A stretch of DNA of 64,000 nt from Neolewinella aurantiaca (GCF_008014675.1 NZ_VOXD01000002.1:186001-250000); one strand, 5' to 3'; positions 9,089 through 18,516 are shown, numbered from the stretch's first letter. The notes: a model not told the origin generated them from the sequence alone. Translations and numbers: made by a program.

Positions 9089-9787
9089 TCAATCCGGCAT
9101 TTGCAGCATTTCCCGGCCAGGGCAGGCTTCTTCGCGCGTAAGTGGTTGGTTGTCCGAATCCCAGCAATCTCCGTAGATAGAACAGTAGCAAAAGTCAACA
9201 GCTAAAGTATCCGTTATTTGTTGCCCCGTATTCAGGAGTGTCATATTGATCTTACTCAGAGCTTTCTCTACGGGGGAAAGACTGTCCGTAGTTTCCGGGT
9301 AGAAAACCATTATTTTATACAGTGGGATGGCCTCTCCGGCTGCAAGCACAGAATGTTCCACGGTATGAGACTGTACGGCGTGCAGCACCATGCCTGGATA
9401 TTGGGCGCTCAGATTGGGCAGCAATTCAGCAAGAGAACCGTTGGCTGCGCCAACGGAGAACTCCGTTCCGCTGATGAGCGCCGGCCCAACGCCTTTATTG
9501 GCGAGTGTCGTTTCTATTTCTAAGCCTTTCTCTGTATTCTTCATGGTCACCAGGCTGGCTACATACGGCCAGACTGCTGCCGCTTTCTCTTCCTTCATCA
9601 TTTGTTGCTGATCACGAAGGATTCCCGCTTCGGTGATGGAAATGATGGTACCAACCAGGCTGATCAGAATGGCAACCAATGCCATCCAGAAGGAGGTAGT
9701 TTTTACGGCAGGTTTTTTGGCGGGCATTGCGGGCTGTTTTTCGGATACTGCCGTTAAGAAAAGATATTTGCGCGAGATTTTCTCCAT
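9089..9787 (-). CDS. Small membrane protein of unknown function
   Basis: 232 residues. A basic N-terminus precedes one transmembrane helix at about residues 33-56 (FWMALVAILISLVGTIISIT). A short charged coiled stretch (LRDQQQMMKEEKAAAVWPYV) leads into a beta-rich C-terminal domain of about 160 residues. Helix, then QQQ..KAA.VWPYV, then beta domain is a layout seen in many uncharacterised Bacteroidota proteins. No catalytic motif is visible. It converges with the EamA gene, the two stops being 7 nt apart. Confidence 0.7.
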   Translation of the reverse strand: MEKISRKYLFLTAVSEKQPAMPAKKPAVKTTSFWMALVAILISLVGTIISITEAGILRDQQQMMKEEKAAAVWPYVASLVTMKNTEKGLEIETTLANKGVGPALISGTEFSVGAANGSLAELLPNLSAQYPGMVLHAVQSHTVEHSVLAAGEAIPLYKIMVFYPETTDSLSPVEKALSKINMTLLNTGQQITDTLAVDFCYCSIYGDCWDSDNQPLTREEACPGREMLQMPD

Positions 9788-9837
9788 AAGTCCGGATAAA
9801 GAACTGTCCCATAGCTAAATGTCAACTTCGTAAAACG

Positions 9838-9880
9838 AAAAAGCACCATCCCGGTAACGAAACCGAGACAGCACTTTTTC
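9838..9880 (-). terminator. Possible terminator of the LamG gene
   Basis: An imperfect inverted repeat with A-tract and T-tract ends (AAAAAG...CTTTTT; inner CCGGT/ACCG) about 105 nt downstream of the LamG stop. On the minus strand the stem is followed by TTTTTCGTTTT. Pairing in the middle is weak. Confidence 0.45.
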
Positions 9881-9985
9881 AAAATCAACACTTTTTTACC
9901 GGGCCCGATCACCTCAGGTGATCGTCGCTGGAGCAGAAAGCACCCCCAATGAAGTGGCGTAACCGGGGCAATTAGGCTCTTTTTG

Positions 9986-12900
9986 CTAGAAAATCGTCAC
10001 CCGCTGTGTCATCCGGCCAGTTTTGGTGGCAACGCTGATCAGGTACAACCCTGCCGGGAATTCGCTCACGTCGAACTGTTCAGAGACTGAACCCTGCAGG
10101 TTCAGTGGTCGCGAACTGATCAGTTGTCCGGTCATAGTCCGGACTTCGAGTTGTCCCGTACCGAGAACTTTGGTGGTCAGGATGGCAACCTTCACATGGT
10201 CCGATGCGGGGTTTGGCGAAACGATGAACCGCTCGAGCCCGGCGATGCTGTTGGTGCTCACGGGGGACTCCGTCCGGAACGAGTATGGACCGATCCAGAG
10301 GCTCTGCAGACCAAAATCATCCTCGCAGTTGGACCGTACGTAATACTGGAAGTCGGTACTAGAGGGAAGGAAGGAAAGGTTGAACGTGTCAATGTCAGAG
10401 TTGACAACAATCCCGGTTCCCAGGCTGAAGTTGCTGAAGCCCCACTGGAGATCAAATTGATTAACGGTCTCGGGAGCATCGAAGGCGATGCTTGCGGTGG
10501 TGGGGCCTACTTCGAAGGTGGTGATGTTGGTAGGGGGGCCGCAGGGATCGAGGGTTGCAAACCTGAATGGGCCGGCCCAGGCACTCTTCACATCTCCGTC
10601 GCAGGAGGAACGGACGTAGTAGTCGTAGCTGTTGCTTGCCTCCAGGTTTTCTATTTCGAGCATAGTTTGAGTAACGTCGCTGATGGTGGTACCGGTCCCG
10701 ATCAGGTATCCCGCTGGTCCGTACTCCAGGATATAGCTGTTTGCATCAGCTTCCCAGCTTACGGTCGCGGAGGAAAAGCCTGCAGCAATCAAAGCGAGGT
10801 TGGAAGGTGCAGGGCAGGGCGAAGCGGTAAAGTCGGCCAGGACGATTTCCCGGCGGCTGCCTGCACCTGTCAGCAGGAGTGAATTGTTGCCCGGGTTGCG
10901 TACGGCACCCGATGAGAACCAGGTAGGTACTTCGTTGCTGCCACGGTTGTACAGGTTAAGCGTAGCTTCGGCGGTTACGGCAGCAGGGTCGCCTGCGTAG
11001 TCGTAGGTCAGATCATGAGAGTAGTTTCCTCCTCTGCCGGCCAGAAATGTACCGTAGTAAACACCGTTGTCACCCAGATCGTAGATGCCGTCAGTACTGT
11101 CTGGCTTTGTGTCGACACGGTAAAGGTGCAGCCCGGAGAGCAAGTCGCCCGAAATGTTGTCCAGATTCACAGACCCAAAACCTTCTGCGCCAAGCATAAG
11201 GTTTACACCGTCCCAGTTTTCCGGGTAAATGGTTACGCTTTCGTCGCCCAGGGCTGCGCCGGAGATTATCCGCGATTCTGCGGCGGTAGTGTTTTGGAAA
11301 ATTCCGTGCAATCCGTTGGGGCCGGCGTCGAGTACTTCGTCTCCTTCCGTACGGTCGAGCGGCCAGTAGGCGTAGAGGTCGTCTTCGTCTCCCTCGAGGC
11401 GTTGACACATCAATTCCCGGATCTCCTCAACGGATTTCGCGACTTCCCAGATACGTACTTCGTCGAAAGAACCATCCAGAACAATTTGCTCGTTGTCGTC
11501 TTTGTAAGCTCCAAGTGCGAGCCATGAGTCTGCGTAATCAATGGCTCCTGACTGAGAGGTGGAGGTGCCTTCAAGGATTCCGTTTACGTAGATTCTCTGT
11601 TCGGTACCGTCGTATACGCCCGCGAGGTGAACCCATTCGTTTTCGGCGAAGGTGCTCGTGCTGGACAAATAAGTAAGGCTACTGCCGTTGATTGATTTAA
11701 GGGCGAAGCGCAGCTGTCCTCCGTCGCCGGTTTCGAGGTCAAAACCACGTTCAAAGTTTCCGTTATCCTGCAGGAATCCTACCACACTGTGCCAAATAGT
11801 ATAAGAAGCGGGTTTTACCCAGCACTCCACAGTAATCGCTTCGGTCGGAAGACCGATGCTTTCGGCGCTTACCTTTTGTCCGTCGTTCCCTGAACAGTCG
11901 ACCCAGTCGTCAATACCGTCCATTTTCAGGGCGTTGCCGGGCCCAACCGAGTTGGTGGGTACTTCGGGTTCGCAGCCCGCCGGAGGCGGGCCGGCGGTCC
12001 AGTCGCCGTTGTAAGTTCCGTTGTTCGTTCCGGCAGCATCCAATACGGTGGTTCCGCTGCCTTCATCTGCTTTCCAGTAGTGGAGCAGGTGATCGTATGC
12101 AGGGTGGTCGGTGTCTGCGCCACAGGCGTAGTCGGCAAGGGTGGCCGAGTCCAGCACGGTGGTCCAGTAACGTACTTCAGCTACCTGGCCGGTGAAGTGG
12201 TAATTGCCCGTGCCGTCTGCACCGATGATCAGGTCGAGGTCAGACTCAAGGCTGCCGTCCAGTACCACATCGGTTTCGTCCACGACCACGCCGTCCTGAT
12301 ACAGCTTTTTAGTTCCGTCAGCGTCGTAAGCGATGGCGATGTGGTGCCATTTCTGATCGTTTACTGCGTTGGTGTTCATGTCGATGCGGCCATTTCCCGT
12401 TCCTGCGTTGAAACGCAGGCTGGTCGAATTGCTGTTGCCCGCCAAAATGAAGCCCGGGTTGCTGCCACTGTTCCAGTCTTTATTGGAGATAATGCCCGGG
12501 TCGGCCGACCATCCCGCACTCTTCATGTACAACTCGATGGTGAAGTCGGGCTGGTTATCCAGGTCGAGATCGTTGGCGAGGGTGACCTGATCGTCGCCGT
12601 CCATGTTCAGCGAGTTGAAAGAACTGTCGTTCAGTTCGGTAATGACTACGGTCTGGGTTATTGTGTCACTGCCGCAGGGGCCGTTGACGATGAGTTGAAC
12701 GGTGTACTCGCCCAGTTCGTCGTAGGTGTAAACAGGTTCGCTCAGGGTAGAGGTCTCGCCCGTTCCGAAATCCCAGAGGTAGCTGCTCCCAACTGATGTG
12801 TTGAGGAAAGTAACGGAGGCTCTGTCGATCTCAGGGATGAAGGATGCGGTAGCTTCAACAAAACTGTTGCTGGTCGTCCAGGCAGCGGTGTTCAGCCAGG

Positions 12901-13600
12901 TTGCGTCTTCGTTCCCAACTGCATCAACAGCGGTGTTACCCGTTCCTTCGCCCATCTTCCAGTAGTGGATCAGGTTGTCGTACAGCGCATCACCAGCCGC
13001 AATGCCGGAACACACATCGTACTGATCCGGAGAGACAACGGTGTTGTAAATCCGCACTTCTGCTATTTCGGAAGATGGACCCGTGGAAGAATAGCCGGCG
13101 GAATAATCTCCGGTCCCGTCCATGCCGATGTTGAATGCATGGTCGTTGTTCAGGTCCCCTACACTACTGATGTCGATGCTTTCCACTTCGATGCCGTCCA
13201 GGTAGAGAGTCATCAGGCCGTCGCGGTCGAACGATGCCAAAACGTGGTGCCACAAACCATCGGTGATGTTTCCGGCATCGAGGTCGGCGCGGTTGGTACC
13301 GTCCCCGACGTTTACGTCGATGTTGCCTGCCCCCGGAGAGAGTGCGATGTTGAAACCGGGGTTCGCACCGGCACTCCAGTCTTTGTTGGAAATAATAGCA
13401 GGGTCGCCGTCCCAGCCATCCGTACGTATCCAAAAGCCGATGGAGAAATCCTGGTCGGTCCCGAAGCCTGGTTGCCAGTTCGTCGTCAGGAAATCTGTTC
13501 TGCTGGTCGAACATAGTTGAGCGGCTCCGAAGTCCTGCGCAAACAGGTGCCCGACGGTAACAAAGTACAGCAGTATGAGTAAACACTTGATTGTTCTCAT
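9986..13600 (-). CDS. Secreted multidomain protein: three LamG domains, PKD, FnIII, T9SS sorting domain
   Basis: 1204 residues. A signal peptide (1-21) is followed by LamG 1 (~28-210; FSIGFWIRTDGWDGDPAIISNKDW), PKD (~255-325; YLWDFGTGETSTLSEPVYTY), LamG 2 (~335-520, clearly a paralogue of LamG 1) and LamG 3 (~570-740; ITVECWVKPASYTIWHSVVG). After a linker come two FnIII-like domains (~900-1100; NLALIAAGFSSATVSWEAD) and a T9SS type A domain (~1120-1204; FIVSPNPASDHVKV...GLYLISVATKTGRMTQRV). LamG domains bind glycans or other surface ligands, so this is probably a cell-surface or released binding protein. It has no visible enzyme domain. It is the last gene of the receptor/phosphodiesterase group and may hold the substrate (for example phosphonoglycan or phosphonolipid) near the secreted phosphodiesterase encoded just upstream. 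Confidence 0.88.
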   Translation of the reverse strand: MRTIKCLLILLYFVTVGHLFAQDFGAAQLCSTSRTDFLTTNWQPGFGTDQDFSIGFWIRTDGWDGDPAIISNKDWSAGANPGFNIALSPGAGNIDVNVGDGTNRADLDAGNITDGLWHHVLASFDRDGLMTLYLDGIEVESIDISSVGDLNNDHAFNIGMDGTGDYSAGYSSTGPSSEIAEVRIYNTVVSPDQYDVCSGIAAGDALYDNLIHYWKMGEGTGNTAVDAVGNEDATWLNTAAWTTSNSFVEATASFIPEIDRASVTFLNTSVGSSYLWDFGTGETSTLSEPVYTYDELGEYTVQLIVNGPCGSDTITQTVVITELNDSSFNSLNMDGDDQVTLANDLDLDNQPDFTIELYMKSAGWSADPGIISNKDWNSGSNPGFILAGNSNSTSLRFNAGTGNGRIDMNTNAVNDQKWHHIAIAYDADGTKKLYQDGVVVDETDVVLDGSLESDLDLIIGADGTGNYHFTGQVAEVRYWTTVLDSATLADYACGADTDHPAYDHLLHYWKADEGSGTTVLDAAGTNNGTYNGDWTAGPPPAGCEPEVPTNSVGPGNALKMDGIDDWVDCSGNDGQKVSAESIGLPTEAITVECWVKPASYTIWHSVVGFLQDNGNFERGFDLETGDGGQLRFALKSINGSSLTYLSSTSTFAENEWVHLAGVYDGTEQRIYVNGILEGTSTSQSGAIDYADSWLALGAYKDDNEQIVLDGSFDEVRIWEVAKSVEEIRELMCQRLEGDEDDLYAYWPLDRTEGDEVLDAGPNGLHGIFQNTTAAESRIISGAALGDESVTIYPENWDGVNLMLGAEGFGSVNLDNISGDLLSGLHLYRVDTKPDSTDGIYDLGDNGVYYGTFLAGRGGNYSHDLTYDYAGDPAAVTAEATLNLYNRGSNEVPTWFSSGAVRNPGNNSLLLTGAGSRREIVLADFTASPCPAPSNLALIAAGFSSATVSWEADANSYILEYGPAGYLIGTGTTISDVTQTMLEIENLEASNSYDYYVRSSCDGDVKSAWAGPFRFATLDPCGPPTNITTFEVGPTTASIAFDAPETVNQFDLQWGFSNFSLGTGIVVNSDIDTFNLSFLPSSTDFQYYVRSNCEDDFGLQSLWIGPYSFRTESPVSTNSIAGLERFIVSPNPASDHVKVAILTTKVLGTGQLEVRTMTGQLISSRPLNLQGSVSEQFDVSEFPAGLYLISVATKTGRMTQRVTIF

Positions 13601-13626
13601 GATTATTGTTGAATTAGGGGTGTTGA

Positions 13627-13690
13627 TTGCCAGGGCTCCTCAGATGAACGGGAGCCTGGCAACCACCGGACCAGATGAGTCATCGGGTCC
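13627..13690. repeat. Two hairpins between the phosphodiesterase and LamG genes
   Basis: 13627-13662 pairs TTGCCAGG-GCTCC with GGGAG-CCTGGCAA (one bulge). 13668-13690 is a near-perfect palindrome, GGACC-A-GATGA-G-TCATC-G-GGTCC. Neither has a T tract. They sit in the 122-nt intercistronic gap and may stabilise or process the transcript, giving unequal expression of the two secreted proteins. Confidence 0.55.
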
Positions 13691-13722
13691 TGGATATACT
13701 GGATGAAGAAGAGATTTGTGTG

Positions 13723-14982
13723 CTAACGAAGGATGATCACCCGGTGGCGGAAGGCACGTCCGGAGGTTTCACGTACACCAACGAAGTACATCCCCGCCGG
13801 TACGTCGGAAAGATCGAAGCTGAGTTGCCCTTCGGTACGGGCACTTACTTGTTTGCTGGCAACCGGGCGACCAAGCTGATCAATGATCGTAACACTGGAG
13901 GCAAGGTTGAGCGCAGGGTAGTTTACGGTTACGTTGCGCGAGGTGCTCGGGTTGGGGAATACCTCGAGGCCAGGAAGCTCTTCTACCCGGTTGGCTACCG
14001 AAGTGATGGTGCTGATACTGTCGGGGAGCCAGCTTTTGCCGTCGAGGTCCCAGCGTTCCTGAATGGCAACTCCGGTCATGTCGGCCAGCATCCAGTCCAG
14101 TACTGTTGTTGTGATGTCGGTCAGAACGGGAACCTGTGCGAGTTGGTCGGGGTCCACGGCGTTATCGGGCATCTGGTAAGAACCGGGATCTCCTTCGTCG
14201 GGCAGGGTGACGTTGGGGATGTTGTCTCCGCTGGCGTACCACCAAATGGCCCGTTCGTTGTTGGAGTTGCCGCCGTGGCCAAAGCCCTGGCCTCCGTGGT
14301 CGGTGGTGGAAACGATCATCCAGTCTTCCTGGTCGTAGGTTGGGCGGGCCCGCAGGGCGGCGAGGACTTCGCCGATCTCCTGGTCGACTCCTTCAATAGC
14401 GGTCATGTATCCCGGTACGTCGGGGCTGAAGCCTAAACCGTGGCCGGCAGAGTCGGTCTCGTCGTAGTGGATGAAGAGGAAGTCCAGTTCGGGGTCCAGC
14501 AGCTGGAGTTTGGCGGTCTGGGTCACGAGTCCCTGGCCGAGGTCTCCGGCATCGATTGTCTGGCTCCAGTTGGAGTTGTAAACATTGCCGCCGGCGTTGA
14601 GGTCCGCTTCTCCCATCGGGTTCCAGGTAATGATTTGTACGCACTTAAGGGTGGGATCTGCTTCTCGGAGGCGATTGCTCAGGTAGGGCCAGTCGGCAAA
14701 GTTTGCGCCGGAGTAGCTGTTGTTGGTCACGAGGTGCTTGGCTTCCCAAACGCCGGTCAGCATCGAACTCCACGATGGCCCCGAGCTGGTGATGCCGAGG
14801 TGCCAGGAGTTGTAGGTAGAAATGCCGTTGGCGAACAGCCCGTCCATATTTGGCGTGTTTGCCTGCTGCAATGCGTCCGAACGAACGCCATCGATGCCGA
14901 TGAAAAGCGCTTTGCGCTGCTTTTGCGCGGAGAGTTGGAGCATGAATGCCATCAGGCAAAAGAGGAGTAATAATCTTTTCAT
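13723..14982 (-). CDS. Secreted alkaline-phosphatase-superfamily phosphodiesterase with T9SS domain
   Basis: 419 residues. Signal peptide 1-19, then a type I phosphodiesterase/nucleotide pyrophosphatase fold (~23-320). Two-metal site elements visible: IGIDGVRSDA (metal Asp), SSGPSWSSMLTG (nucleophile Ser/Thr region), HYDETDSAGHG (Asp and His ligands), STTDHGGQGFGHGG (Asp-His and His ligands). Family members hydrolyse phosphodiesters, phosphonate monoesters or phosphonoacetate. The C-terminal ~80 residues (EVFPNPSTSRNVTV...GMYFVGVRETSGRAFRHRV) are a T9SS sorting domain, so the enzyme acts outside the cell. Its neighbours are a TonB receptor and phosphonate-catabolic genes. I infer that it releases a phospho- or phosphono-headgroup from a lipid or glycan for uptake. 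Substrate not shown by sequence. Confidence 0.87.
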   Translation of the reverse strand: MKRLLLLFCLMAFMLQLSAQKQRKALFIGIDGVRSDALQQANTPNMDGLFANGISTYNSWHLGITSSGPSWSSMLTGVWEAKHLVTNNSYSGANFADWPYLSNRLREADPTLKCVQIITWNPMGEADLNAGGNVYNSNWSQTIDAGDLGQGLVTQTAKLQLLDPELDFLFIHYDETDSAGHGLGFSPDVPGYMTAIEGVDQEIGEVLAALRARPTYDQEDWMIVSTTDHGGQGFGHGGNSNNERAIWWYASGDNIPNVTLPDEGDPGSYQMPDNAVDPDQLAQVPVLTDITTTVLDWMLADMTGVAIQERWDLDGKSWLPDSISTITSVANRVEELPGLEVFPNPSTSRNVTVNYPALNLASSVTIIDQLGRPVASKQVSARTEGQLSFDLSDVPAGMYFVGVRETSGRAFRHRVIILR

Positions 14983-15021
14983 GATAATCTTGAATTTACG
15001 AGTAAAGCGATTGATTTTTCA

Positions 15022-15042
15022 GGGGCGCGAACGCCGGTGCAG
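15022..15042 (-). repeat. Dispersed ~20-nt motif, inverted pair left arm
   Basis: Minus-strand CTGCACCGGCG-TT-CGCGCCCC. With the opposite-facing copy at 15099-15117 it makes an inverted pair about 57 nt apart in the gap between the TonB receptor and the phosphodiesterase, as in REP/BIME units. Confidence 0.55.
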
Positions 15043-15098
15043 CGCTGGGGTAGACGGCAGGGGTGAATCCGGTTTTACGCGGCTCTTTATCCCTTCAC

Positions 15099-15117
15099 AC
15101 TGCACCTGCGGTCCCGC
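15099..15117 (+). repeat. Dispersed ~20-nt motif, inverted pair right arm
   Basis: CTGCACCTGCG-GT-CCCGC, directly after the TonB receptor stop codon. It pairs with the copy at 15022-15042. Confidence 0.5.
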
Positions 15118-15118
15118 A

Positions 15119-18109
15119 TTATTTGTCGGAGCCAGCCAGTTGATACGTTATGCTGAGTTGGGCCCGTTGGCCGTAATATTCGGTTTGTACCGGCCGCTCC
15201 CGCCTTCCCCGGTACACCACGTAGGGCGTGTTGAGCAGGTTATTGGCCTCCGCCACCACGCTTAGGCGGGGCGTAAACCGGTAACCTACGGAGGCGTCCA
15301 TATTGAGGGCTTTGCCTACGAAAATGTCGTAGTCCGAATTTTGCTGAATGATGGTGGGCTCACCGGTAACCGGGTCCTGAATAGCGAAGAGGTTGAGTTC
15401 TTCCAGATAGTCGTCCCGGTAACTGATGCCTACGTTAGCGTGTAGTTTTTGGCCGTCGTAGCTGAGGCGGGCGTTGAGCAGGTTGGGCGACTGTCGCGGC
15501 AGTGCCTGCAATTCGTCCCGAGCGTCTATCTCCATCCGCGAGCGGGTATGGGTGTAGTTGAAGGCTACTTCCACATCGCGCAGCGCCGCGGAAATGAAAC
15601 CGAGTTTCTGCGTGGCGGTTAGCTCAAAGCCCGCCAAATGGGCGATCGGGGCGTTTTGGTAACGCTTGGCCGCCAGACCGCCGGGCACGATGAACTGGTT
15701 GGCTTCCGAGGATATGTCCAGCATCTGCGTCTCGAAGCTGGCGAATATGTGATCGGTCACCCGCTTGTAGTACACCGAGGCCATTACCATTCCCTGCAGG
15801 CCGAAGAAGCGCTGAACGGAAAGGTCTCCGTTCCAGGAGAAGGTCGGTTTGAGGTCGGGGTTACCGTACAGGATATGAAAGTGGGTGTAATGAATTTCTG
15901 GTTCCCCCGGCTTCAATTCGTTGAAATTCGGCCGGCGGAAGGAGCGCGATAAGGAGAGGCGGAGTAAGGATTTTTCGGCCAGTTCGTACCGGATGTTTGC
16001 CATCGGCAGCACGGCGCCGTAGTCCCGCTTCAGCCGGGTTTCCTCGATGATGCGTTCGTTGTTGACGATGTCTTCTTTCACCGTGTCTGCCCGGATGTCG
16101 ACCATCGTCTCTTCCCAGCGGATTCCACCGGTGATGGTCAGCCGGTCGTTTATCTCCCATTTGCCCATAGCGTAAGCGGCCATAACGTCCTCTTCGTAGC
16201 GGAACGAGGAGCCGACGAACTGCTTGTAAAACGGGGTTCTCGTACCGAATGGCAGGTATTCCAGGCGGTCACCCAGGCCGGTAACGAAGTTGTCGGTCTG
16301 TGCTTCGGTCAGAAACGGAAAAAGCATCCCCTGGTACGGAGCTCCTATCTCACTCAGGAAGTCGGATCCGTTGCTTACGGCTTCGCCGTTGTAATCTTCG
16401 CTCACGATGACCTCGCGGTCGCGGGGGTTACGCACCCAGGCATCTAGGCCCAATGTCCGTTCGCCGGTTTTTGCCCGGTATTTCGTTCCCAACTTGAAGG
16501 ATTGGCGGCTATTGGGTTTGAAGTTCAGGTCGAGTTGGGCCACCACCGGGTCTTGCTCTACGTGCTGATTGAGCTCAGAGTAGGCTTTACTGAACACGAA
16601 CATGGTGTCGGAGGGCTTCACGGCTACGATGTTGTCGTACGATGGGATCAACTGATCGTAATGGTCTCCGTAGCCTTCTACCGGGCTGTCGATGTCGAGC
16701 AACTTCAGGCGGGTGAAGGCATTGGCAGGGTCGGTAGGGTTGCCATCCCGATCAAGTTGCAGGTAGTCGTTGAAGCGAACCACCTTTTCGAATTCCACAA
16801 CGTGGTAGCCGTTTCTGGCGTCGTTTTCTCCGAAGGGTGCATCGCCGTAGCTGAACCTGTTTCCGTAGGTGGCGACTTTCCAGTTGAGTTGCAACCGCTC
16901 TTTGCCGTGGCGACCGCCAATCTCACCTCCGTACAACCGGTTGTTCAGGATGTTGTGAATGTTCTGCAGCCGGATAGACTGACCTACGCCCGCCACCCAG
17001 TTGAACTGCGTCTTGCGGTTGAATTCATCGTCGTTGGTTACCCCGATAAATCCGGACGTATGGAGTACGTGGTCGTCGGTTATCCGGTAGTCTGCGTACA
17101 GGTTGGCGCCGTAGCTCGTTTTCAGCCCGTCGTACTTGCGCAATTCGAGGCGCTCGATGGAGTGATTGTCGTTTGAGCCGTAGAAGATTTCGTAGTTGTC
17201 GGTCGACCAGTTGCGGCTGAAAACGGATCCTCCCGCCAGTACACCCAGTTTGCCCCCCAGTAAGCGGGTACCGTAGCTGGCCGATCCGTTCCAGATTGGC
17301 TTTCCTGCTTTCAGGTTATAGCCGCTTCCTGCCCGCAGGTCGAGGCTGAAGCCTTCTTCGGGGGCAACGCGGGTAATCAGATTGGCTGTGCCACCAATGG
17401 CGTCCCCCTCCAGATCCGGAGTGAGGCTGATGCTGTTCTCGATGTAGGAGATCAGGCTGGTGGGCAGAACATCGAAGTTCAGCGCCCGGCCAACCATCTC
17501 TTCGTTGGCAATCGGCATTCGGTCTCCGTTTACGAGGGTGCTGCTCCAGTCTACCGGAGTTCCGCGGAAGGAGACGTATTTCCCCTCTCCCTGATCAGAT
17601 TCCAGCACAACGCCGGCCATACGGCCGATGGCTTCACCTGCGTTCTGATCGGGTAGCCGCTGAATGCTTTCTTTACTGATCACGTTCGCGATCCGGTCGG
17701 ATTGCAACATCTGTAGGCGGGATCCGGCTTCTCCGGATCGGTCCAGGGTAGCGTTTACGGTTACGGCGTCCAGCGCGTTGGCCGAGATGCCGAGCTGAAT
17801 AACGCCTAACGAACGATGTTCTCCGCTTTCCAACTCCACCTCCAGGGTGTCGGGTTGGTACCCGATGTAGCTCATCACCAGGCGATGAGTTCCTGCCGGC
17901 AGGTTTTTCAGGATGAAGTTTCCGTCGTAGTCGGTGACGGAACCTGAGCTGGTGTCCTCCAGTAGCACCGATGCGCCAATGAGAACTTCTCCCTCGGCAG
18001 TCAGGGTGCCGGAAACCGTCGCTGTTTGGGCGAAAATAAAACCGGCGGAGAAGAGCCAGAGTAGGGTGGCCAGGCGAAAACGATTACGGTGAAAATCGTT
18101 GAGATGCAT
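15119..18109 (-). CDS. TonB-dependent outer-membrane receptor
   Basis: 996 residues. Signal peptide (1-27), a CarboxypepD-regulatory-like domain (~30-110; VSGTLTAEGEVLIGASVLLEDTSSGSVTDYDGNFILKNLPAG), a plug domain (~125-250; RIANVISKESIQRLPDQNAGEAIGRMAGV...VSFRG) and a 22-strand barrel to the end (closing QRAQLSITYQLAG). It imports a substrate too large or scarce for porins, powered by TonB-ExbB-ExbD. There is no SusD partner, so it is not a standard polysaccharide locus. The 407-nt upstream gap carries the GTTTCC-N5-GGAAAC palindrome also found ahead of the XRE-cupin operon, which links it to the phosphonate genes. The downstream phosphodiesterase and LamG genes face the same way and are probably cotranscribed. 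Confidence 0.92.
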   Translation of the reverse strand: MHLNDFHRNRFRLATLLWLFSAGFIFAQTATVSGTLTAEGEVLIGASVLLEDTSSGSVTDYDGNFILKNLPAGTHRLVMSYIGYQPDTLEVELESGEHRSLGVIQLGISANALDAVTVNATLDRSGEAGSRLQMLQSDRIANVISKESIQRLPDQNAGEAIGRMAGVVLESDQGEGKYVSFRGTPVDWSSTLVNGDRMPIANEEMVGRALNFDVLPTSLISYIENSISLTPDLEGDAIGGTANLITRVAPEEGFSLDLRAGSGYNLKAGKPIWNGSASYGTRLLGGKLGVLAGGSVFSRNWSTDNYEIFYGSNDNHSIERLELRKYDGLKTSYGANLYADYRITDDHVLHTSGFIGVTNDDEFNRKTQFNWVAGVGQSIRLQNIHNILNNRLYGGEIGGRHGKERLQLNWKVATYGNRFSYGDAPFGENDARNGYHVVEFEKVVRFNDYLQLDRDGNPTDPANAFTRLKLLDIDSPVEGYGDHYDQLIPSYDNIVAVKPSDTMFVFSKAYSELNQHVEQDPVVAQLDLNFKPNSRQSFKLGTKYRAKTGERTLGLDAWVRNPRDREVIVSEDYNGEAVSNGSDFLSEIGAPYQGMLFPFLTEAQTDNFVTGLGDRLEYLPFGTRTPFYKQFVGSSFRYEEDVMAAYAMGKWEINDRLTITGGIRWEETMVDIRADTVKEDIVNNERIIEETRLKRDYGAVLPMANIRYELAEKSLLRLSLSRSFRRPNFNELKPGEPEIHYTHFHILYGNPDLKPTFSWNGDLSVQRFFGLQGMVMASVYYKRVTDHIFASFETQMLDISSEANQFIVPGGLAAKRYQNAPIAHLAGFELTATQKLGFISAALRDVEVAFNYTHTRSRMEIDARDELQALPRQSPNLLNARLSYDGQKLHANVGISYRDDYLEELNLFAIQDPVTGEPTIIQQNSDYDIFVGKALNMDASVGYRFTPRLSVVAEANNLLNTPYVVYRGRRERPVQTEYYGQRAQLSITYQLAGSDK

Positions 18110-18170
18110 AAATGGACAGTTGATGGCTTGTGCTTTAAATGATGGGCCGGGAGGGCAAGCGTTTTCCTCG

Positions 18171-18187
18171 CTTTTTCTCTCGGAAAC
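18171..18187. promoter_or_regulatory. Degenerate second copy of the operator ahead of the TonB receptor
   Basis: CTTTTT-CTCTC-GGAAAC: the right half-site matches the operator at 18257-18273 exactly, the left half only in its T run. It lies about 65 nt upstream of the receptor start, closer to the probable promoter than the perfect copy. Weak on its own. Confidence 0.3.
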
Positions 18188-18256
18188 AAAGGTCGATTTG
18201 TGAGGTTAGGCCAGGGTTAAGGCGGCTTCAAATGATCATGTTGTTTTGCTCTGGTT

Positions 18257-18273
18257 GTTTCCTCATCGGAAAC
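18257..18273. promoter_or_regulatory. Palindromic operator GTTTCC-N5-GGAAAC upstream of the TonB receptor
   Basis: GTTTCC-TCATC-GGAAAC. The symmetry extends to 8-bp arms (TTGTTTCC/GGAAACAA). The same 17-bp layout occurs at 22662-22678, upstream of the XRE-cupin regulator gene. Two perfect copies in the two control regions of one locus make a specific binding site for that regulator likely. The rest of the 18110-18516 gap shows no gene. Confidence 0.65.
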
Positions 18274-18516
18274 AAAAGGCGCGGCATGAGCCGGTGGCGT
18301 CTGATTGTCAGTAAAGGATGAATTGGCTCTCGGCTAATAACTCGGTCAGGGTTTCCATTGAGGCAACCCGGGCGGCCATTGTTAACCACGCTGAGTCTGC
18401 GCCTGCGCTCCGGTGGTTACAATCCGGTAAGCGGAACAACGGGACCTCGGAAATTCAGCCGCATTTCCGGCCAGATTCCGGCCCTGTACTTGCCACCGGC
18501 CGGAATATTCGGTGTT

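Noticed and set aside
18139-18516. Small frames in the gap upstream of the TonB receptor
   Set aside because: They are low-complexity, Arg/Gly-rich translations with no start context. The palindromic operator and promoter DNA explain the space better.
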